The position numbers and the translations under genes are program-made. The notes beneath the pieces were generated by a model. The model was not told where the DNA came from and made no database searches. It worked only from the letters and a program-made list of their open reading frames with translations. A stretch of 36,712 nt of DNA from NCBI GenBank assembly GCA_910578145.1, contig CAJTPJ010000011.1, forward strand, positions 1-36,712. The letters are read 5' to 3'. Shown here piece after piece: positions 24,363 to 32,600 of this stretch (position 1 is its first letter; each line of letters starts with the position of its first letter). The DNA comes from an uncultured Christensenella sp. Lineage in GTDB: Bacteria > Bacillota > Clostridia > Christensenellales > Borkfalkiaceae.

Positions 24363-25643
24363 ATGGAAAAAATAAAAAATTTGTGGAGTAAACTTTGGTT
24401 TAGAATACTCAGCATTTCGTTGGCGGTATTTCTGTTAATAGTAATTGCGTTAAGCATTACTATAAGCTGCCTTTGGGGCGACGTTATAGGCACGGTAGCC
24501 AGCTTTAAGCAGTTGCAAACGCGCAACGACGAAAGGGAAGAGGGCTCGGTGTACCGTATGGACGTAAAGGGCGGTTTTTATTTCGACAAGTTTTTAGCAA
24601 ACGGCGGCGCTTCCAACGATACCGAACTTATACAATTTATCACTTCAAACATTACTAAAGGACTTATCGACGTTAAGATAGGCGAATCGGACGTTAACTG
24701 CTCGGCATTTCTTGCAAAAACGCCCGAAAACGATATGCTTTTCGCGCGCAACTACGATTTTCAGAAAACCAATCTTTGTATAACTCTTTGCGAAAACCCC
24801 GGTAAGGGCAGGTATAAATCATTTTCCACGGTTGACTTAAACTACGTGGGTATGGACCCCGATAAGGACGTAGAGGGGCTAATGAATAAAATTACCTGTT
24901 TTGCCGCGCCTTTCGCACCCCTTGACGGTATGAACGAAAAAGGTTTAAGTTGCGGCATATTTATGTCATATCAAGGCAACGATTTAAGCCTTAACGACAG
25001 CGGTACCGTTGCCACCGACCAAAAGGACGCAAGCAAAAAAAATATTACTTCCACGACTATGCAGAGAATGATTTTAGATTACTGCGCCACCGTTGACGAG
25101 GCGGTTGAAATGATTAAAAATTTCAATCTTCACGACTCTGCAAAGTCGTCTTTCCACTATATGATAGCCGACGCTAACGGCAAAAGCGCTATTTTGGAAT
25201 GGATTCCCGAAAACGGCACCGACCTTACCGATAACGACGGTTCGGCGCGCCGCCTAAGCGTAATTTACAACGATGACCCTACGTATGACGAGTTGAGAAA
25301 CGACGGCTTTAAATATCAGTGGATAACAAATTTCATCGTTACCGACCACGACGATTATTACGAAGGCGACAACAACGCTAAACCCGGCTGGGATAGATAC
25401 GAACGCATATACGAACGCCTTAAAGAAACTGACGGGGTTTTAAAAGACGAAAAAGCGGCAATGGATATTTTGAAGGAAGTGGGCAGAAGAACGTGGAATC
25501 CCGGTCACGCAATAACCGTACACAGCGTAGTTTATAATCTTACCGATAAAACCGTGCGCTGGGTTGCAAACGAAAATTACGACGATTTTTCAAAAACTTA
25601 TATATATTCGTTTGAAACCGGTAAACTTACAACGCTTGCATAA
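24363..25643 (+). CDS. Membrane-anchored Ntn-type amidohydrolase (choloylglycine hydrolase / C45-like)
   Basis: A 426-residue protein with one N-terminal transmembrane helix (about 15-37), so the catalytic domain lies outside. In Ntn hydrolases of the linear-amide group (bile salt hydrolase, penicillin V acylase, C45 acyltransferases) a cysteine becomes the N-terminal nucleophile after self-cleavage. Here C113 in VNCSAFLAK, followed by FARNYDF (R129, N130, D132), matches that pattern, with LDGMNEKGLSCGI and a C-terminal WNPGHAITVHSVVYN in the expected order. Cleavage before C113 would release the enzyme from its anchor segment unless the parts stay associated. Bile salts, N-acyl amino acids and beta-lactams are all possible substrates. 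AAAGGAG precedes the ATG. Single gene with own promoter and terminator. Confidence 0.8.
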   Translation: MEKIKNLWSKLWFRILSISLAVFLLIVIALSITISCLWGDVIGTVASFKQLQTRNDEREEGSVYRMDVKGGFYFDKFLANGGASNDTELIQFITSNITKGLIDVKIGESDVNCSAFLAKTPENDMLFARNYDFQKTNLCITLCENPGKGRYKSFSTVDLNYVGMDPDKDVEGLMNKITCFAAPFAPLDGMNEKGLSCGIFMSYQGNDLSLNDSGTVATDQKDASKKNITSTTMQRMILDYCATVDEAVEMIKNFNLHDSAKSSFHYMIADANGKSAILEWIPENGTDLTDNDGSARRLSVIYNDDPTYDELRNDGFKYQWITNFIVTDHDDYYEGDNNAKPGWDRYERIYERLKETDGVLKDEKAAMDILKEVGRRTWNPGHAITVHSVVYNLTDKTVRWVANENYDDFSKTYIYSFETGKLTTLA

Positions 25644-25655
25644 ATAAACGCGGCT

Positions 25656-25689
25656 ACGCCGTCGGAAAATTACTCCCGACGGCGTTTTT
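25656..25689 (+). terminator. Terminator after the Ntn-hydrolase gene
   Basis: ACGCCGTCGG (25656-25665) pairs with CCGACGGCGT (25676-25685), followed by Ts to 25689. Confidence 0.9.
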
Positions 25690-25733
25690 CGTTATCAATC
25701 GTCAAATTTTACAAATTTATTACAACTTACTTA

Positions 25734-25762
25734 CTGACTTATTTACAAAACTATGCTATAAT
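25734..25762 (+). promoter_or_regulatory. Promoter of the two-component/phosphate operon
   Basis: CTGACT (25734-25739), 17-bp spacer, perfect TATAAT (25757-25762). The upstream AT-rich stretch has repeated TTTACAA and TTACAAC pieces that could bind an OmpR-type regulator, but the repeats are irregular. Confidence 0.6.
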
Positions 25763-25779
25763 TTAAGTGGGGTAAATCG

Positions 25780-26424
25780 ATGAAAAATACAGTGTATATT
25801 TTAGAGGACGACGCAAGCATATCTGGACTTGTAAAAGTCGCGCTTGAAATGAACGGCGTAGATTTCCGCGCATACGCCACGGTTGCGGATTTTAAAGCGG
25901 CGTTAAGCGTACGGCGCCCCGACGTGGCGCTCCTCGATATTATGTTGCCCGATGGAAGCGGGTTGGACGTGTTGCAACTTATCAAGTCCAACTACCCCTC
26001 GGTTGCGTGCATAATGCTTTCCGCGCTGTCCAAGGAAGAGGATAAAGTGTGCGGTTTAAACCTCGGCGCGGACGACTACGTTTCCAAACCCTTTTCCGTG
26101 CTTGAACTTACCGCGCGGGTAAACGCGCAATTGCGCCGTAAAGTCCAGCCCAGCATAATAGCTGCGGGCGGAGTCGTTTTAAACGCCGACGCTATGACGG
26201 CGGAAAGCAACGGGCAAACGCTTGATTTAAACAAAAAGGAATACGACTTGTTGAAATATTTTATGGAAAATCACGGAAAAGTGCTTCCGCGCGAAAAAAT
26301 TTTAAGCGAAGTTTGGGGGTACGACGATTGCGAAACCCGCACGCTTGACAACCACGTGGCACGGCTGAGGAAAACGGGGATAAAAATAGAAACCGTTTTC
26401 GGGGTGGGTTATAGGTTCAATTAG
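25780..26424 (+). CDS. OmpR/PhoB-family response regulator
   Basis: A 214-residue DNA-binding regulator. The receiver domain (1-115) has the acidic pair D10-D11 (the run is E9-D10-D11), phosphoacceptor D53 in LLDIMLPDGSG, a Ser switch (S81) and K103 in VSKPFS. The winged-helix domain (about 125-214) has LNKKEYDLLKYFMENHGKVL and ends GVGYRFN as OmpR-type regulators do. One base separates it from the kinase gene, and the Na+/phosphate symporter follows, so a PhoB-like role is inferred. Confidence 0.93.
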   Translation: MKNTVYILEDDASISGLVKVALEMNGVDFRAYATVADFKAALSVRRPDVALLDIMLPDGSGLDVLQLIKSNYPSVACIMLSALSKEEDKVCGLNLGADDYVSKPFSVLELTARVNAQLRRKVQPSIIAAGGVVLNADAMTAESNGQTLDLNKKEYDLLKYFMENHGKVLPREKILSEVWGYDDCETRTLDNHVARLRKTGIKIETVFGVGYRFN

Positions 26425-26425
26425 T

Positions 26426-27769
26426 ATGAAATGGCGAATTTTATTGCTTTCTTTGGGCATAACTATCGTTTGTATTTTAATATTTACGTTCGCGGCAACG
26501 CAGGTTTATTATAATTCGGCTATAGACGACAGTAAAAGTTATCTGCGCGTTTATATGAACGCTTTTAACGAAAGCTACGCGCTGGACGCCGACGGCGTTG
26601 CCGAGTTTTCTGAAAAGCTCAACGGCGCAAGGGTAACTTTTATGACCGGGCGAGGCGAGGTGCTTGCGGACAGTTCGGCAGAAAATTTAACCGCAAACCA
26701 TTCCGACAGGCGTGAGGTGCAGGACGCTATTTTAAATGGCGAAGGCTACGCAGTGCGCGGCAGTTCAACTCTGGGCAAAAATATGGTTTATTTTTGCAAA
26801 AGTTTTTCCGACGGTGACGTTTTGGTGCGAATAGCGGTGGCAACCGATTCCGATTGGACGCTGTTTATAAAAACGTTGCCTACTACCGCGCAATTTCTCG
26901 CCATAGATATCGCGCTGTGCGTGGTGTTGGCGTTCGTTTCCACTCACTTTATTTTAAACCCCGTTAAAAAACTTGCAACCGACGCGGCGGCGGGCGGAAA
27001 GGTTACGGGAAAGTATTCCGAGCTTACTCCAATAGCAAACATTTTAAACGAGCGCAACCGCAATATTCAAAGGCAAATGCGCGAAATAAATGCTGAAAAG
27101 GAGCTTGTAGAACAGGCGCGCAGTTCTAAGGACGAGTTTATTTCCAACGTCACGCACGAAATGAACACGCCGCTTACTTCCATACACGGCTACGCCGAGC
27201 TTTTAAACGCGGGAGGAATGACGGACGAACAAAAGTCGGCGGCGTATAAAACTATTTTAACGCAAAGCGAAAGGCTTACGAACCTTATCGCCTGCATAAT
27301 AAATTACGGCGAGATAGACAGCGACGACCTTCCGCCGTACGAAGTGGATTTTTCCGCTTTGGCGCGGGAAACTATCATTGCGCTTAAACCCGAAGCAGAC
27401 GCTAAAGCAATTACTATTACCGAAAATATCAGCGACGGCGTAAAAGTATTAAGCCGTCACGAGCGGGTTAATCAGGTTTACGGCAATCTTTTGCGCAACG
27501 CTATCCGTTACAACAAGCAAAACGGTACTATAACCGTAACGTTAAACGATAAAAAACTTATCGTCGAAGACACGGGCGTGGGCATTGCCGAAGAAAATAT
27601 GGGCAAGGTGTTTTCAAGGTTTTTCACCGTGGATAAGTCGCACGGCGGAAAAAACGGCGGGTTTGGGTTAGGACTTGCCGTAGTAAAGAAAATTTGTATT
27701 AAATCAGGTTGGAAGATAAGCGTGGAAAGCCGTTTAGGCGAGGGTAGTAAATTTACGGTGGAGTTTTAA
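26426..27769 (+). CDS. Membrane sensor histidine kinase
   Basis: A 447-residue kinase with two transmembrane helices (about 5-25 and 150-175) flanking a roughly 125-residue extracellular sensor. The dimerisation and phosphotransfer motif is SNVTHEMNTPLTSIHGYAEL with H244; the Asn after the Met is unusual, since HELRTPL is typical. The N-box NLLRNAIRYN, G1 DTGVGI, F-box RFFTVD and G2 GGFGLGLAVV complete the ATPase domain. No clear HAMP or PAS domain. It follows the regulator gene by one base and overlaps the symporter gene by one base (TAATG), so it should phosphorylate that regulator. Confidence 0.93.
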   Translation: MKWRILLLSLGITIVCILIFTFAATQVYYNSAIDDSKSYLRVYMNAFNESYALDADGVAEFSEKLNGARVTFMTGRGEVLADSSAENLTANHSDRREVQDAILNGEGYAVRGSSTLGKNMVYFCKSFSDGDVLVRIAVATDSDWTLFIKTLPTTAQFLAIDIALCVVLAFVSTHFILNPVKKLATDAAAGGKVTGKYSELTPIANILNERNRNIQRQMREINAEKELVEQARSSKDEFISNVTHEMNTPLTSIHGYAELLNAGGMTDEQKSAAYKTILTQSERLTNLIACIINYGEIDSDDLPPYEVDFSALARETIIALKPEADAKAITITENISDGVKVLSRHERVNQVYGNLLRNAIRYNKQNGTITVTLNDKKLIVEDTGVGIAEENMGKVFSRFFTVDKSHGGKNGGFGLGLAVVKKICIKSGWKISVESRLGEGSKFTVEF

Positions 27770-29436
27770 TGGATACGGCCGGTATAATAACTTCTATTTT
27801 AACTTTAATAGCGGGAGTGGGCGTTTTTTTAATCGCCTGCTCTATGATGAGCGCAAATTTAGAGGCGCTGGGCAGTAAAAAACTTAAAGCGCTGTTTGCA
27901 AAAGCGTCCAAAAGCAAACTCGTGGGCGTTGGCGTCGGCGCGGCAACCACAGCGGTTATACAAAGTTCAAGCGCAACTTCCGTAATGGTTATAGGCTTCG
28001 TAAACGCCGGTATTATGACGCTTGCACAGGCGGCTACCGTAATTTTCGGCGCCAACATAGGTACGACTATTACCGGACAGTTGGTAGCTTTGGGTATGTT
28101 CGGCGGCAATTCGGTTTCAACTTCTGTAATATTTGCTACGTTCGCTGGCGTCGGTGCGTTCGTGCTGGCGTTTGCAAAGCGCGACAGAACTCGGAAAATA
28201 GGCGGCATTTTAGCTGGCTTCGGAATGCTGTTCGTCGGGCTTTCGCTTATGAGCGGCTCAATGGGCTATTTTTCAGAGCTGGATGAAATTAAAAATTTCC
28301 TTGCCGCGTTTAAAAATCCCGTGCTTTTAGTACTTATAGGCGCGGTGCTTACGGCGGTAGTGCAAAGCTCTTCGGTTATGACTTCAATGACTATAACTAT
28401 GGTCGTAGCAGGGCTTATCAACCTTAATCAGGGCATTTATATAACTATGGGCTCTAATATAGGCACTTGCGTAACCGCGCTTATCGCGGGGCTTACGAGT
28501 ACGAAAAACGCCAAGCGCACCGCGCTTATTCACCTTATATTCAACGTTAGCGGCGTGGTAGTGTTTTTGATTATCGGCTTATTTACGGCGCTTGGCGGGG
28601 TGGATTACGGGTTTATTTTCTCGCATATGTTCCCCAACGCGCCGCAAATCCAGCTTTCAATGTTCCACACCGTATTCAACCTATTAACGGTTATAATCGT
28701 TTTGCCTATGACGAATTTGCTTGTAAAGCTGGTTACTAAACTCGTGCCCGACAAAAAGGGCGGCGGGGTTTCCGACGACAAGCCGCATTTCCGCTTCGTT
28801 GAAGAGCATATGTTAAGAACGCCGCCGCTCGCGGTTTTACAGACTAAAAACGAAATTGTTGAAATGGCGAAAACCGCTATGGAAAACTTTAGTACCGCGT
28901 GCGGGATAATTTGTACTTTAAACTACGAAAAAATTGAAACTTTTAAGGCAAACGAGGCGCAGCTGGATTATCTTAATACCGAACTCGTGCGGTTTATAGT
29001 AAAACTTTTAAAAGAGGATTTAAACGAAAAAGACCGCGTTTATCTAACTACTTCCATAAGAACCATTGCGGATTTGGAGCGAATTGGCGATTACGCGGAA
29101 AATATAGTTGAATACGCCGATATCTTGCGTGAGTATAACGAATGTTTTTCCGACCAAGCCGTTGCTGAAATCGAGGAGCTTAAAAACCTTGTTGCGGATT
29201 TATATAAAGAGGTTATGTCGGTTTACAGGGACGGCGATAAAAAGGCGTTGGAAAGGGCTAACGCAATTGAGGAAAAAGTGGACGAGATAACCGAAAAAAT
29301 GAATGCCAATCACGTTGTGCGGCTGGGGGCGGGACAATGCACCGCCGAGGTTGGCACGCAATATCTGTCGCTTTCCTCCAATGCAGAGCGTGTTGCCGAC
29401 CACTTTATAAACGTGGCGAAAAACAGTATAAATTAA
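27769..29436 (+). CDS. Na+/phosphate symporter with PhoU-like domain
   Basis: A 555-residue NptA/YjbB-type transporter. The membrane part has two inverted repeats, each with the substrate-coordinating QSSS motif: Q65 in VIQSSSATSV and about Q198 in VVQSSSVMTS. A cytosolic helical PhoU-like domain (about 365-550) includes LNEKDRVYLTTSIRTIADLE, RIGDYAENIVEYADI and ANAERVADHFIN-like repeats (SSNAERVADHF). It moves phosphate with Na+; direction and affinity are not readable. It is coupled by a one-base overlap to the kinase gene, which suggests phosphate-responsive control, and a Na+ gradient maintained by the V-type ATPase could drive it. Confidence 0.9.
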   Translation: MDTAGIITSILTLIAGVGVFLIACSMMSANLEALGSKKLKALFAKASKSKLVGVGVGAATTAVIQSSSATSVMVIGFVNAGIMTLAQAATVIFGANIGTTITGQLVALGMFGGNSVSTSVIFATFAGVGAFVLAFAKRDRTRKIGGILAGFGMLFVGLSLMSGSMGYFSELDEIKNFLAAFKNPVLLVLIGAVLTAVVQSSSVMTSMTITMVVAGLINLNQGIYITMGSNIGTCVTALIAGLTSTKNAKRTALIHLIFNVSGVVVFLIIGLFTALGGVDYGFIFSHMFPNAPQIQLSMFHTVFNLLTVIIVLPMTNLLVKLVTKLVPDKKGGGVSDDKPHFRFVEEHMLRTPPLAVLQTKNEIVEMAKTAMENFSTACGIICTLNYEKIETFKANEAQLDYLNTELVRFIVKLLKEDLNEKDRVYLTTSIRTIADLERIGDYAENIVEYADILREYNECFSDQAVAEIEELKNLVADLYKEVMSVYRDGDKKALERANAIEEKVDEITEKMNANHVVRLGAGQCTAEVGTQYLSLSSNAERVADHFINVAKNSIN

Positions 29437-29461
29437 ACTTTAAAACCAAACGAATTTATTT

Positions 29462-29495
29462 AAACAAGTGTGAAAAAGTCACGCTTGTTTTTTTT
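29462..29495 (+). terminator. Terminator of the phosphate operon
   Basis: AAACAAGTGTGA (29462-29473) pairs with TCACGCTTGTTT (29479-29490), one wobble pair, followed by a T-run. Confidence 0.9.
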
Positions 29496-29547
29496 ATTCC
29501 ATTTAATTTATTTTTTAAATACGCGTTTCTTGTCATATATAATACGT

Positions 29548-29580
29548 TATAATTTTAGTAAACATATGTTTATTAAAATT
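29548..29580 (+). promoter_or_regulatory. rhs promoter -10 with 30-bp operator-like palindrome
   Basis: TATAAT (29548-29553) runs into a near-perfect palindrome of 30 bp at 29551-29580, centred at 29565/29566, with 14 of 15 pairs matching. The half-site is AATTTTARTAAACAT. A consensus -35 is not clear (TTTAAA near 29515 is possible). The palindrome would place a dimeric repressor over the transcription start. No regulator gene adjoins it. Confidence 0.5.
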
Positions 29581-29655
29581 AGAGTGCGGGGGGATAGAAA
29601 AATGTGAAAAAAGGTGTAACTGATAAAAGAAATGCTAATTAAAAAAGGAGAAAAA

Positions 29656-32600
29656 ATGGACAAGAAAAAATTAAAAGCATTTATTGAAAACTTGCAAGCA
29701 ATGTCGCTTGAATTGGAAGAAGAGGAAAACGTAAAGAAAAGCGCGTTATCGCCCGAAACAAACGCGTTGCAAACAGCGGCAGGTTATGCGGACGGAACGC
29801 AACCGGACGAAGAACTGCCCAAAGGCAACCCGTATATCGTAGTAAAAAAAGACGGTGAAGTTATTGACGAAGACGATATAATTTTCGATGGCGAAAGTTT
29901 GACCTTCGAGATAAAATACGCGGATTATTTAAAATCTGTTGGCGCTTCGCTTGAAGACCAAAAAAGTTGTTGCCTGGAATTGACGGGTAAGCGCAAAAAG
30001 TTTTGTGGTTTTTACAAAGTTTACGGCTTGGACGGCACGCTAATAGGCGAATTTAGGGATAATGGTACAAATATATATTCAATACCGCTAAGCACGATTT
30101 ACCTTTTGACTGGTAGCGCAAGTTTTACTATAATCGGCGATATTAAATGGACTATGCAAGAAATTTTCGTTTTATCCAGAAGTAGATTTAAGTTGGATGA
30201 TGATTTTTGGGGGGAATTTAAAGACCGCAACTTGAAAAGTTTAGCGCTTTCCGACAAAGCGGAAACGTTGTTGGATTTAAACGACGGCAGCGCAACTACG
30301 GCAATTACTGTATTAAACGCGGAAGAATTTTCAATTCCTTTATCAATAGTAAATTATTTTAAGTCCGGTACTAATTGCGCGGGATTTGGTAGCGGCTGGC
30401 GTTCAAACTTAAACAGACAGCTTAAAGTCGCCAAAGAGGACACCGTCCGAAAAACTATTTACACCTATATAGACGAGTTTGGCGTAAGTCATACTTTTGA
30501 AGAAACGTATTATTATTTAAGCGGAAACAACCCGATAGAGGTACCGAAAGATTACGTAACAATAGGGTTAAACGGCGAACTTACGTACAACGGCAAGTCG
30601 GTTAAAAAAAGGCAAAGCTGTAAAGGTTTTGAGCTTATACCTGAAATTAACGACTTTAAACACGCGGGATTTATTGAACAGAGAACGGAAGAAAGAATAC
30701 AGCTTGAAGAGTTTGTAAATTCTTATGCAAACACGCTTAAAAATTACGTTAAAGTAAACGTTTCAACGGGCAACGTTGTTGCGCGTATGGACGAATTAAC
30801 TGAAAATAATTACCGCACTTTAATAAACGGAACAGACGGTAGCGACTATGCGCTAATGGCGGAAACCGAAGCTATGCAGTTGCGTTCGCTAATTTATCAG
30901 TTGGAACAGACCGAATTACAAGTAGAACAATTTGAGCTGCAGAAAAGACAGCTTAATTTACAAATAAAACAAACCGATATAGCTTTTAACGAGGCAAATA
31001 ATTCAATACAATATTATAGGAATAAGTACGATGAAAGAAACCCCGACGGTTCCGTTAAAATAGACCCGACAGCGCCCGAGTTAAACGACCCTAATAAAAA
31101 GGAGGAAAAGTTAGAGCGCATACTCGATTATTCGGGTTATTATAGCGCCACCAACCGTTTACAGTTTAACCACGAATCTTTAGCGGCAAGCGTTGACCAA
31201 AAAAATTTGAGCGAGCGACAGGATTTAACGGTACAAGTTGATTTAATAAGAAAACAAGTTGCTTACTTAAAAAAGCAAGCCGCGGATAATTTGAAATCCG
31301 TTAAAGATGCGTTTACAAAATATTTTGCTAAAAAAGCAGAACTCGATTTAATTGTTTTACATACGCCCGTAAGGTATTTAAAGGACGGCGACGGCATAAT
31401 TCACGGATTTAACGAAGAGGGCTATCTTGTTTGTATGTTCGATATGCACGGCAATTCGGTTTTAGTAGAATACGACGCCGATAAACTTATTTCCGGTTTG
31501 CAGGATAACAATGGGAAAAGCATTAAATTTGATTATGTTGACGGGAAATTAAGCAAAATTACCGATTATCTTGAACGAATCGTACTTTATGGCTATGGTG
31601 TAGAAGACGCTATAATTAACTGTTATAACGAAGAATTGTTTATAATAACTTATTCAAATAGCGAAATTTCATCAATGTCGCACGGCAGCAAAGATTTCAA
31701 TTACGTTTACGACAGTTTAAACAGATTGAAAAGTATTACAAGAAGAGTTAGCCCTTATTTAATATCGGAAAGCGGCACAACCATTTATGAAAGAGATAAG
31801 TATGAAAATTTATTAAAAGCGGAATACGGCGATAAAACTATAAAGCTGATATATCCCGAAAACGAATACGAAGAGTACGTTTTTTATAAAACAGGCAGAA
31901 TTTATACTCTTTTACAAGCTGATAATACGGGTGTGCAAACGCAGTTTAAGTATGCTTACGAAATGGTTTCCAACCAAAGAAATTGCGAAATATTTAAATC
32001 CGATAATTTAGGCGGCACGGAAGAAATAACCGAAATTTACGATTTTGCGTATAGGTTGATATCCAAATCTAAAACCGCTACTTCTGCGTTAGATAATAAA
32101 GATAGACAAACGACGGAAAGTTATAGCTATAACGAAGACGGTAAATTAATATGCTTTGAAAAAATAGATTTGCTAGGCAGTTCATATTTGGTAAACGAAA
32201 CTACTAATTATAAATACGACGCGCAGGGTAAATTAATTTTAACGGAATACTATTCGGGAAATGATATAAGGGGCAAAAAAATTTACGAAAAGTTTATTTA
32301 TGACGAACAGGGCAACTTGGCTAAAACCGTACGTTGGAATTCGCTTGACAGCTCTACTAAATTCTATACCGAAAGCGAGGTTTATGAAAAAGGTAAGGTA
32401 GTTGTGGAAAAAGACGAAACGGGCGAAATTTGCCGTGAATACGAATATGAGTACGGCAATAATACCGTTAACGGCATAACGTATGCAAACGGCGGTAAAC
32501 TATCGTACGGCAGAAACGCGTATAACAACGAAATAACCGCAGTAACGCAAAGCACGGCTGACGGCGAAGCCAACACTACTAATATTGTTTATAACCTTCA

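Noticed and set aside
29632..29655. Upstream ATG extending the Rhs protein by eight residues
   Set aside because: The extension encodes the AAGGAG ribosome site itself; the ATG at 29656 has ideal spacing to it.
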